Below are positions 44,562 through 52,127 of a stretch of 55,576 bases of DNA, in pieces. A program made the translations under genes and the position numbers. Numbering within the stretch: the first letter of the stretch is position 1; the number at the start of each line of letters is the position of its first letter. The stretch lies in NCBI GenBank assembly GCA_017430085.1, contig JAFRNR010000044.1:1-55576 (forward strand), written 5' to 3'. Source of the stretch: Lachnospiraceae bacterium (GTDB lineage Bacteria > Bacillota > Clostridia > Lachnospirales > Lachnospiraceae). The notes under the pieces are model-generated. The model worked only from the letters and a program-made list of their open reading frames with translations. It was not told where the DNA came from and made no database searches.

Positions 44562-45434
44562 TCAGTCTTCGTCCTCGAACATTTTTTCCACAAACGCGTG
44601 GGCGTCGAATTTCTCCAGATCCTGCAGCTTTTCCCCGGTCCCGGCGTAAAGCACGGGCAGCTGCAGTTCCATCTGCACGCTCAGGACTACGCCTCCCTTC
44701 GCCGTGCCGTCCAGTTTCGTCAGGATGATGCCGTCCACGTCCGTGACTTCCTTGAAGGCGCGGGCCTGGTTCAGGGCGTTCTGGCCGGTGGTGGCGTCCA
44801 GGACGATGATGCTTCTGACCTGGTAGTCCTCGCCGGCTTTCATGACGACGCGGTGCATTTTTTCCAGCTCCGCCATCAGGTTCTTTTTATTGTGCAGACG
44901 GCCGGCGGTATCGCAGATCACGACATCTGCGCCGCGCGCATGGGCAGCCGCAATGCCGTCGTACAGGACAGCGGAGGGATCCGCGCCCTCATGCTGTGCC
45001 ACGATATCGGCCCCGGCGCGTTCCGCCCAGATGGTCAGCTGGCCGGCTGCCCCGGCGCGGAACGTATCCGCCGCCACCATAATGACTTTCTTGCCCATCT
45101 TCCGCATCGCGTACGCGAGTTTGCCGATGGTCGTGGTCTTTCCGACGCCGTTGACGCCGATGATGAACAGCAGGCATTTTTCCTCCTCCCATGGATAGGA
45201 AGGTTCGACGCAGCTGACCTGCTCCTGCAGCTGCTCTTTCAGCAGTTTGCGGAGCTGTTCCGTGCGCAGGATCTGGCGGTCCCAGGCTTCGGTCTTTAAG
45301 CGGTCTACGATCATTTCGGACGTGACGGCGCCGACGTCGCTCAGGATGAGGCGTTCTTCGAGTTCTTCGTAGAATTCCTCGGAGACGTCGGAGACGGTGA
45401 ATAGGTTCTTCAGTTTGCTGAAAAAGCCGGCCAT
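44562..45434 (-). CDS. ftsY: SRP receptor FtsY
   Basis: 290 aa NG-domain GTPase that receives SRP-ribosome complexes at the membrane. G1 is [10 protein letters not shown] (93-102), with DTAGR and TKLD further on. The long acidic N-terminal A domain of E. coli FtsY is absent, as in most Gram-positives. It lies after smc, separated by duplicated hairpins (45457-45532). Confidence 0.96.
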   Translation of the reverse strand: MAGFFSKLKNLFTVSDVSEEFYEELEERLILSDVGAVTSEMIVDRLKTEAWDRQILRTEQLRKLLKEQLQEQVSCVEPSYPWEEEKCLLFIIGVNGVGKTTTIGKLAYAMRKMGKKVIMVAADTFRAGAAGQLTIWAERAGADIVAQHEGADPSAVLYDGIAAAHARGADVVICDTAGRLHNKKNLMAELEKMHRVVMKAGEDYQVRSIIVLDATTGQNALNQARAFKEVTDVDGIILTKLDGTAKGGVVLSVQMELQLPVLYAGTGEKLQDLEKFDAHAFVEKMFEDED

Positions 45435-45456
45435 AGTAAACTCCTGTATGTGATTT

Positions 45457-45532
45457 ATCCGGGCTGTTGAAACAACGGCCCCTGCGTTATTCGGTAATCC
45501 GGCCGTTGGGACAACGGCCCTGCGTTATTCCG
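45457..45532 (-). repeat. Two tandem hairpin units between smc and ftsY
   Basis: Two adjacent units of about 36-40 bp share ATCC, a hairpin and CTGCGTTATTCxG. Unit 1 pairs 461-469 with 473-481 and unit 2 pairs 501-508 with 512-519 (positions plus 45000). Unit 2 ends in the smc stop codon region. No T-run follows either stem, so they look like RNA stability or processing hairpins. Confidence 0.75.
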
Positions 45533-48500
45533 CTTCGTCCAGGATCTCGCGGCTGGCGGCGTCTGTCAGATTGACGGAGACCAGGACGGAGACGCCTTTT
45601 TCCTGCATCGTGATCCCGTACAGCTTGTCGGCCATTTCCATGGTGCCGCGGCGGTGGGTGATGATCAGGAACTGCGTGCTGCCGCGCAGGCGGTACAGAT
45701 AATCCGCAAAGCGCTTGACGTTCGGCTCGTCCAGTGCGGCTTCGATCTCGTCCAGCAGGCAGAACGGCGAAGGTTTCAGGTTCTGGATCGCGAACAGCAG
45801 GGCGATCGCGGTCAGCGCTTTTTCGCCGCCGGAGAGCTGCATCATGTTCTGCAGTTTCTTGCCGGGCGGCTGCGCGTTGATGATGACGCCGGAGGACAGG
45901 ACGTCGTCCGGATCTTCCAGGATCAGGTCGCCTTTGCCGCCGGCGAAGAGGTCGCTGAAGACGCGGGAGAATTCCTGACGGATCAGGGCGAACTGCTCGC
46001 GGAACTGCTCGCGCATGCCTTTCTCCAGTTCGCGGATCATGTCCTGGAGTTCCTTTTCAGCCTTGATCAGGTCTTCCTGCTGTCCTTTCAGGAACTCGTA
46101 GCGTTCGGAGACTTCTTTGTATTTCTCGATGGATTCCACATATACCGGGCCCAGGTCCTTGATGGCTTTCTTGCGCTGCGCGATGAAACGCCGCACTTCC
46201 GCCGGGTTCCGGATCTCCGGATTGCGGATGGCGCGGGCCTGGGACGGCGTCATTTCATATTCCGTCCACAGGTATTCGGCCTGCTTTTCGATCTGCTCTT
46301 CCAGACGCTGTTCCTGCGTCTGCAGGCGGACCTGCTCGCGGTCGAGCAGGCTGATACGCTGGCTGACCGCTTCTTTCGCCTCAAAGTAATTGTGCTGCTC
46401 TTCGCGGCGCTCTTCCTTTAAGGCTTCTTCTTCCTGCTGCAGCTGTTCCAGGCGCTTCCGCTCCGCATCGGCGGCTTCGATGTCCTGGCGCAGCCTGCGG
46501 ATCTCTTCTTCGCGTTCCCGGGTCACGGTCTCCACGGAGATGTTGCCCTGCAGGAGGTCCGCTTTTTCGCGGCGGGCGCGCGCGATCTCTTCGTTGCAGC
46601 GCTTGACGTTCTGGAGCAGGAAATCGCCTTTCTGGGAAACATTCGAGAATTCCACGCGCCGGGTCTCCAGAGCCGCGGACTTCTCCCGGAACTGTTCCCG
46701 GACTTTTTCCAGGCGGACAGCCAGTTCGGTCATCTGGGCGCGGATGCTTTCGCTGTCCGTATCCAGTTCGCTGACGTTCTGGTTGATATCATCCCGCTGC
46801 GTACCGATCTCTTCCAGTTCCCGGGTCCGTTTTTCCTCTTCCTCCAGCAGCGCGGCCAGACGGGTCCGCAGCTGGTCCAGGTCTTTCTTCTTGCCTTCCC
46901 ACTGCGCTTTCAGGGCCGCCGCCTGCAGGGAGGAACGGCGGAGGCGCAGATCGGTTTCTGCGATCCGGCTGCTGAGGCCTTCCAGTTTTTCGGCGCTTTC
47001 CTTCAGCTCGCTCCGGATCGTGACCAGGCGCGTCTGTTTCTTCTTTTCGTCCGCTTCGCAGGCTTCCAGCTCGCGCCGGCGTCCCAGCAGGTTGGAATTG
47101 TTCTTATAGGCGCCGCCGGACAGGACGCCGCCGGGGGTCAGGTATTCCCCTTCCAGCGTCACGATTGACAGGCGGTAACTGTATTTGCGGGCGATGGCCA
47201 GCGCGTGGTCCATGTTGTCCGCCACCAGTGTCTGGCCAAGCAGAAAGCCGACGATGCCCACATAGCGGCCGTCCGTACTGACCAGAGATGCCGCGGTCCC
47301 GATGGCGCCGGGCTCTCCCAGCGCTTCCGGCCGGGCAAAGCCTCGGTCGCCCCGCACCGCATCCAGCGGCAGGAACGTGGCGCGACCCAGGCGGTTCGTC
47401 TTCAGGTAGTTGATCAGGTTTTTCGCCGCGTCTTCCGTTTCGGTGACGATGTTCTGGATGCGGCCGCCCAAAACGGTCTCGATAGCAGTCTCGTACTTCT
47501 TATCCGTGGAGATCAGGTCCGCCACCACCCCGCAGATGCCGGGGAAGCGGTCCTTCTTCTCCATGATGGCTTTGACGCTGCCGCCGTAGCCGTCATAGCG
47601 TTCGATCAGGTTGCTCAGGTTTTCGCGGCGGGCGCGCAGGATCCCGAGTTCGCGTTCCAGGCGCTGCTTCTCTTCTTCCCGCTCCGCGCGGACGATGCGC
47701 AGGTTCCGTTCCCCGTCCTGGTCTTCCTCCAGTTTCCGGGAAAGGCCGGCGATCTCCTCGTCCAGCAGCTTCAGCGTTTCCTGCTGTGAGTCGTGGTCCG
47801 CCTGCAGTTCACGGATCTGGATGTCCGCGGTCTCTTTTTCCTGCGCGAGGACCGTCAATCGCTCTTTCGTCTGCTCTTCGCGGGCGTCCAGTGCGGCCAG
47901 GGAAGCCGTGATCTGCGCCTTCCGGTCCAGTGAAGCCATGATGGTGCTGTTGCCTTTTTCAAGGCGGAAAGTCAGGTCTTTCTCTTCTTCTTCCAGCGTT
48001 TCGGTTTCTTCTTCGAGGGCGCTGATCTTGTCATCGATGCGGTCCAGTTCTTCATCGACCGCGCTCTTCTGGCTGTAAAAGCCTTCCCGTTCTTTTTCGA
48101 TGCGGGTCACAGCCAGGTCGTAATCCCGGGCGCGCTCGTCGATCAGATCGCGGTTGGCCTGGGCGGAACGGATCTGCTCCGTAAGCAGGCTGATGCGGCC
48201 TTCGCGGTTTTCGTTGGCGACGCGCATGTCCGCCATCTGCGTCTGCCGTTCGGCCAGGCGGGCATCCCGCTCTTCGTTTTCCGTGTTGAGCGCTTCGTAC
48301 TGGTCTCTCAAGTGCTCCTCTTCGGCCGAGGCGCGTTCCATGTCTGCGTTGACGGTTTCCAGATTGGTCCGGACTTCGTTCAGTTTGCCTTCCAGTTCGT
48401 CGGATTCCAGCGCGAAAGCGCCGACTTCATACTCCTTGAGTTCATCGCGAAGCTTAAGGTACTGGCGCGCTTTTTCAGACTGCTTTTCCAGCGGGCCGAC

Positions 48501-49103
48501 CTGCTTTTCCAGTTCGCCCAGGATGTCTTCCACGCGTTCGCGGGAGGCCTGCTCGGATTCCAGTTTTTTCAGTGTGATGTCGCGTCGTTTCCGGTATTTG
48601 ACGATGCCGGCGGCCTCATCGAACATCAGGCGGCGCTCTTCGGGCTTGTTGCTCAGCACGGTGTCGATCTGGCCCTGACCGATGATGGAATAGCCTTCCT
48701 TGCCGATGCCGGAGTCGTAGAAGGTTTCGTAAATATCCTTCAGACGGCACACATTCCCGTTCAGGCGGTATTCGCTTTCGCCGGAGCGGAAGACCTGGCG
48801 GGAAACGGAGACTTCATCGGTGTCCACGGGCAGGGAACGGTCGCTGTTGTCGATGGTCAGGGAAACGAAAGCATAGCTCATGGGACGGCGGCTTTCCGTG
48901 CCGGCGAAAATGACGTCCTGCATGTTGCTGCCCCTCAGCTGTCTTGCGCTTTGCTCACCCAGGACCCAGCGCACGGCGTCCGCCACGTTGCTTTTGCCGC
49001 TGCCGTTCGGTCCGACGATCCCCATGATGCCGGGCGTGAATTCCAGGACGGCCCGGTTCGCGAAGGATTTGAAGCCCTGTGTTTCGATCTTCTTTAAATA
49101 CAT
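45525..49103 (-). CDS. smc: Chromosome segregation ATPase SMC
   Basis: 1192 aa condensin subunit, the standard length. The N-terminal head has Walker A GPNGSGKSN (31-39), two long coiled coils flank a central hinge (about 510-650), and the C-terminal head has the signature LSGGEKALTAIALLFA near residue 1089 and Walker B FCLLDEIEAALDEPN. It acts with ScpAB (not in the window). It follows rnc after 9 nt. Confidence 0.97.
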   Translation of the reverse strand: MYLKKIETQGFKSFANRAVLEFTPGIMGIVGPNGSGKSNVADAVRWVLGEQSARQLRGSNMQDVIFAGTESRRPMSYAFVSLTIDNSDRSLPVDTDEVSVSRQVFRSGESEYRLNGNVCRLKDIYETFYDSGIGKEGYSIIGQGQIDTVLSNKPEERRLMFDEAAGIVKYRKRRDITLKKLESEQASRERVEDILGELEKQVGPLEKQSEKARQYLKLRDELKEYEVGAFALESDELEGKLNEVRTNLETVNADMERASAEEEHLRDQYEALNTENEERDARLAERQTQMADMRVANENREGRISLLTEQIRSAQANRDLIDERARDYDLAVTRIEKEREGFYSQKSAVDEELDRIDDKISALEEETETLEEEEKDLTFRLEKGNSTIMASLDRKAQITASLAALDAREEQTKERLTVLAQEKETADIQIRELQADHDSQQETLKLLDEEIAGLSRKLEEDQDGERNLRIVRAEREEEKQRLERELGILRARRENLSNLIERYDGYGGSVKAIMEKKDRFPGICGVVADLISTDKKYETAIETVLGGRIQNIVTETEDAAKNLINYLKTNRLGRATFLPLDAVRGDRGFARPEALGEPGAIGTAASLVSTDGRYVGIVGFLLGQTLVADNMDHALAIARKYSYRLSIVTLEGEYLTPGGVLSGGAYKNNSNLLGRRRELEACEADEKKKQTRLVTIRSELKESAEKLEGLSSRIAETDLRLRRSSLQAAALKAQWEGKKKDLDQLRTRLAALLEEEEKRTRELEEIGTQRDDINQNVSELDTDSESIRAQMTELAVRLEKVREQFREKSAALETRRVEFSNVSQKGDFLLQNVKRCNEEIARARREKADLLQGNISVETVTREREEEIRRLRQDIEAADAERKRLEQLQQEEEALKEERREEQHNYFEAKEAVSQRISLLDREQVRLQTQEQRLEEQIEKQAEYLWTEYEMTPSQARAIRNPEIRNPAEVRRFIAQRKKAIKDLGPVYVESIEKYKEVSERYEFLKGQQEDLIKAEKELQDMIRELEKGMREQFREQFALIRQEFSRVFSDLFAGGKGDLILEDPDDVLSSGVIINAQPPGKKLQNMMQLSGGEKALTAIALLFAIQNLKPSPFCLLDEIEAALDEPNVKRFADYLYRLRGSTQFLIITHRRGTMEMADKLYGITMQEKGVSVLVSVNLTDAASREILDEAE

Positions 49104-49112
49104 GCAAATTCC

Positions 49113-49796
49113 TCAATCGTTGCGGTTTTCCGGCGGCAGGAGCCGTTCCAGTGCCTGCGCGGCCGCCGTCTGCTCCGCCAGTTTTTTGCTGCGGCCCCGT
49201 CCGGTGCCCAGCAGCTCTCCTTCGGCCAGTACTTCCGCAATAAATTCTTTTTCCTGGGTCCCGTCCGTTTCTTCCCGGCTCCGGTACAGGATCTCGATCT
49301 CCCCGTTCTGCTGCAGAAATTCCTGCAGGCGGGTCTTTGCGTCGAACAGTACGCCGGAATCCGGAAAGGTGTCGATCAGATGACGGTGGATAAAGCCATC
49401 TGCCTCTGCGAAGCCGCCGTCCAGATAGACCGCTCCGATCAGGGCTTCGAACGCGTCCGCCAGCAGGGAGGCTTTTTCCCGGCCGCCGCCTTTTTCTTCG
49501 CCTTTGCCCAGATAAAGTTTTTCCCCGAGGCCGATCCTTCCGGCGCATTCGGCGAGCGATGCTTCACACACCAGGGAGGCGCGCCGGCGGGACAGGCTGC
49601 CCTCCGGTTCGTGCGGGAAATGACGGTACAGGAAGGCGCTGGAACTGAGTTCCAGCACGGCGTCACCCAGGAATTCGAGCCGTTCGTTGTGCTCCCGGTC
49701 CCGGTGTTCGTTGGCATAGGAAGAATGCGTCAGGGCCCGGGTCAGCAGCGACGGATCCCGGAAACGGTAGCCCAGGAGGGCCTCCCAGTCTTCCAT
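49113..49796 (-). CDS. rnc: Ribonuclease III
   Basis: 227 aa double-strand-specific endonuclease for rRNA and mRNA processing. The signature NERLEFLGDAV (37-47) and LADAFEALIGAVYLDGG hold the four acidic catalytic residues. The C-terminal double-stranded-RNA-binding domain (about 155-222) is complete. AAGGAG precedes the ATG, and a bidirectional terminator lies just upstream (49819-49864), so expression depends partly on read-through or an unseen promoter. Confidence 0.96.
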   Translation of the reverse strand: MEDWEALLGYRFRDPSLLTRALTHSSYANEHRDREHNERLEFLGDAVLELSSSAFLYRHFPHEPEGSLSRRRASLVCEASLAECAGRIGLGEKLYLGKGEEKGGGREKASLLADAFEALIGAVYLDGGFAEADGFIHRHLIDTFPDSGVLFDAKTRLQEFLQQNGEIEILYRSREETDGTQEKEFIAEVLAEGELLGTGRGRSKKLAEQTAAAQALERLLPPENRND

Positions 49797-49818
49797 GTTA
49801 AGACTCCTTCCATAACAG

Positions 49819-49864
49819 AAAAATCCGCAACCCGGGAGATCCGCTTCCCCCGGGCGCGGTTTTT
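49819..49864. terminator. Bidirectional terminator between acpP and rnc
   Basis: CCGC-CCCGGG arms (49825-49836 pairing with 49849-49859, small internal loop), flanked by five A on one side and five T on the other, so it can terminate in both directions. All genes here run on the minus strand, so it would attenuate plsX-acpP transcripts before rnc. Confidence 0.82.
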
Positions 49865-49889
49865 CTGAGCATATGCGGCCGGTACGGCC

Positions 49890-50117
49890 TTATTTCACCA
49901 GAGCCAGCAGGTCGCAGGCGTCCTGTACGGTCACGACTTTTTCCAGGGCCTCGTCCGGGACCGTGATGCCGAATTCGTCTTCGATGGCGATGACGATCTC
50001 CGCGATGTCCAGGGAATCGGCGTCCAGATCTTCTCCGAAGGATTTATCCGGGGTCACATCCTCAATGTCCAGATTCAGTACGCGGGCCACGATCTCTCTG
50101 ATCTTGTCAAGTTCCAT
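49890..50117 (-). CDS. acpP: Acyl carrier protein
   Basis: 75 aa acidic carrier that holds growing acyl chains on 4'-phosphopantetheine at Ser35 (DADSLD). Helix II EIVIAIEDEFGI is typical. It follows plsX after 6 nt, the usual pairing for phospholipid and fatty acid synthesis. Confidence 0.96.
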   Translation of the reverse strand: MELDKIREIVARVLNLDIEDVTPDKSFGEDLDADSLDIAEIVIAIEDEFGITVPDEALEKVVTVQDACDLLALVK

Positions 50118-50123
50118 TCTTTC

Positions 50124-51152
50124 TTACTCCTGTTCTTCGCTGCTTTCCTTCAGCGAGATGCTGCTTTTTATTTTCTCGGTCAGGTGCGCGTCCGTAAAGC
50201 TCACGCACTGCAGGACCGCGTTGGACAGTTCCTTATGGGTGGCATTGCCGTGGCATTTGACTACCAGGCCGTTCAGGCCCAGCATGGGCGCGCCGCCGTA
50301 TTCGGTCGCGTCCAGGGTCTTCAGCGTCTTCTTCAGCGAGCCTTTGACCAGGGCGCCGCCGATCTTGGATTTTACGTTGCTCATCATGGCACCCTTGATC
50401 ATTTTCAGAAAGGCGGAAGCCGTTCCTTCATACAGTTTCAGGGCCACATTGCCGGCAAAAGCGTCGGTCACGATAACGTCCGCGCAGCCGTGCGGGATCT
50501 CGCGGGATTCCACATTGCCGATGAAGTTGATGTCGGAGCACGCCTTGAGAAGCGGATAGGTTTCCTTGCACAGCGCGTTGCCCTTCTCTTCTTCCACGCC
50601 GATGTTCAGCAGGCCGACGGTGGGGTTTTCGATCCCCATCACGTCCCGCATGTACAGGTATCCCATCTTGGCGAACTGCACCAGGTGGCTCGGGCGCGCA
50701 TCCACGTTGGCGCCGCAGTCGATCAGCAGGGAAACGCCTTTGAGCGTGGGCAGCAGCGGGGCCAGAGGGGCGCGTTCCACGCCGGGCAGGCGTCCCACCA
50801 GCAGTTGGCCGCCGGCCAGGACGGCGCCGGTGCTGCCGGCCGAGATGAAGGCATCCGCTTCCTTGTTGCGGATCATGCGCAGGCCGAGGACGATGGAGGA
50901 GTCCTTTTTCTTCCGGATCGCATTCACCGGATGCTCTGCCATCTCAATCATCTCCGTGGCGGGGATGACGGTCAGGCGGCTCTCATCATAGGTGAGGCCT
51001 TTTAAGTTCTCCCGGATCACTTCTTCGCGTCCGATCAGGAAGATACGGGCGCGGTCCGTCTTTTCCAGCGCCGCGACGGCGGCTTTGACCGGTTCCGCAG
51101 GGGCGTTGTCACCGCCCATGGCATCGATGGCTATCCTTACCAGATCTGGCAT
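50124..51152 (-). CDS. plsX: Phosphate acyltransferase PlsX
   Basis: 342 aa soluble enzyme that converts acyl-ACP and phosphate to acyl-phosphate for PlsY (encoded at 18891-19523). The N-terminal IAIDAMGGDNAP and the GSTGAVLAGG and DCGANVDARP stretches are diagnostic. It starts the plsX-acpP transcript at a clear promoter (51185-51213), with a palindrome at the start site. Confidence 0.97.
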   Translation of the reverse strand: MPDLVRIAIDAMGGDNAPAEPVKAAVAALEKTDRARIFLIGREEVIRENLKGLTYDESRLTVIPATEMIEMAEHPVNAIRKKKDSSIVLGLRMIRNKEADAFISAGSTGAVLAGGQLLVGRLPGVERAPLAPLLPTLKGVSLLIDCGANVDARPSHLVQFAKMGYLYMRDVMGIENPTVGLLNIGVEEEKGNALCKETYPLLKACSDINFIGNVESREIPHGCADVIVTDAFAGNVALKLYEGTASAFLKMIKGAMMSNVKSKIGGALVKGSLKKTLKTLDATEYGGAPMLGLNGLVVKCHGNATHKELSNAVLQCVSFTDAHLTEKIKSSISLKESSEEQE

Positions 51153-51168
51153 AATTCTCTCCTTTAAA

Positions 51169-51181
51169 ACAGGCGGCCTGT
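51169..51181. promoter_or_regulatory. Palindromic operator candidate at the plsX start
   Basis: ACAGGCGGCCTGT, a 13-bp perfect inverted repeat centred on one base, just downstream of the plsX -10 and so at about the transcription start. In other Firmicutes plsX is under FapR or FabT control; this sequence does not look like a FapR site, so the regulator is unknown. Confidence 0.55.
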
Positions 51182-51184
51182 CTC

Positions 51185-51213
51185 ACTATACACAATAAGC
51201 GGACGGTTTGCAA
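51185..51213 (-). promoter_or_regulatory. plsX-acpP promoter
   Basis: Minus-strand TTGCAA (51208-51213), a 17-bp spacer and TATAGT (51185-51190), about 33 nt before the plsX ATG. Confidence 0.8.
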
Positions 51214-51228
51214 TAAGGAAAACAGTCC

Positions 51229-51540
51229 TTAAATCCCCAAAAAATAGAAAAACACATACACCAGGAACAGCATCCCGTTCAGGGCCAGTCCCAGGCGGAA
51301 ATCCGGCCGGTCTTTGCCTTTGACGACGTATTTGCCGTACAGCGGGATCAGGAACCCGGCCAGGGATAACAGCATCCCTATGAAGCCCAGCAGCCCTTCC
51401 CACCAGGTCAGTCCGCCGCCGGAGGTGACCGATCTGACGAACAGCACGATCAGCAGGATCAGGCAGAGGCCGAACAGACCCAGCGAGGTCTGCATGTACG
51501 TCAGCGTTTTGATCTTTCCGCCGAGTTCTTTCCTCTTCAC
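51229..51540 (-). CDS. Small membrane protein, unknown (DUF6142-like)
   Basis: 103 aa: a charged N-terminus and three hydrophobic helices (about 17-36, 47-66 and 85-102). It resembles the small DUF6142 membrane family by size and helix pattern, a comparison from memory only. It overlaps yfbR by 4 bp (ATGA), so the two are translated together. No function is suggested beyond that. Confidence 0.75.
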   Translation of the reverse strand: MKRKELGGKIKTLTYMQTSLGLFGLCLILLIVLFVRSVTSGGGLTWWEGLLGFIGMLLSLAGFLIPLYGKYVVKGKDRPDFRLGLALNGMLFLVYVFFYFLGI

Positions 51541-52124
51541 GGGGTCTCTCCTATCTCATCCAGCGTAAGCGCGTAAGCGGGCAGGAATTCTTCCGTGAAA
51601 ATTTCCACTTCGGGCAGATGCATTTCTTCCAGTGCTTTCCGTGTTCCCTGACCGGCCCGGATGAATTCCCGGTTCCCGGCCTTCTCCTCTTCCATGCATT
51701 TAATGAGGGCGGACAGTTTGTCCGCGGCCTTGACCAGTTTCCACAGATAGGCTTCGTCCTCCTGCGGATCGAACAGGGACTCGTATTCCCCGCGAAGGTC
51801 TTCGGGGAGACGTTCCAGCAGGGACTGGGCCGCGAGCCCTTCGATGTGCTTGTAGGCGCGGCGGATCTGTTCATCACGGTATTTGACGGGCGTGGGCAGG
51901 TCGCCGGTGAGGATCTCCGTGGAATCGTGATACAGGCCCAGAAGCGCGGCTCGCTCGGCGGGCAGGTGCTTCCCCAGCCTCTTATTGCCGATCACGGCCA
52001 GTGCGTGGGCCAGCACCGCCACTTCATGCGAGTGCTCGCTGATGTTTTCCTGCCGGGAGTTGCGCATCAGCGCCCAGCGGTCGATGTATTTCATGCGGGA
52101 GAGCATGGCGAAGAAGCTGTACAT
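51537..52124 (-). CDS. yfbR: 5'-deoxynucleotidase YfbR-like HD-domain protein
   Basis: 195 aa. It matches the YfbR family closely: RWALMRN, then ENISEHSHEVAVLAHALA with the metal-binding His33, GLYHDSTEILTGDLPTPVKY with His66-Asp67, and a later KAADKLSA Asp. YfbR hydrolyses deoxynucleoside 5'-monophosphates and balances dNTP pools. It lies between the solute-binding protein gene (3 nt upstream) and the small membrane protein. Confidence 0.93.
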   Translation of the reverse strand: MYSFFAMLSRMKYIDRWALMRNSRQENISEHSHEVAVLAHALAVIGNKRLGKHLPAERAALLGLYHDSTEILTGDLPTPVKYRDEQIRRAYKHIEGLAAQSLLERLPEDLRGEYESLFDPQEDEAYLWKLVKAADKLSALIKCMEEEKAGNREFIRAGQGTRKALEEMHLPEVEIFTEEFLPAYALTLDEIGETP

Positions 52125-52127
52125 GCG

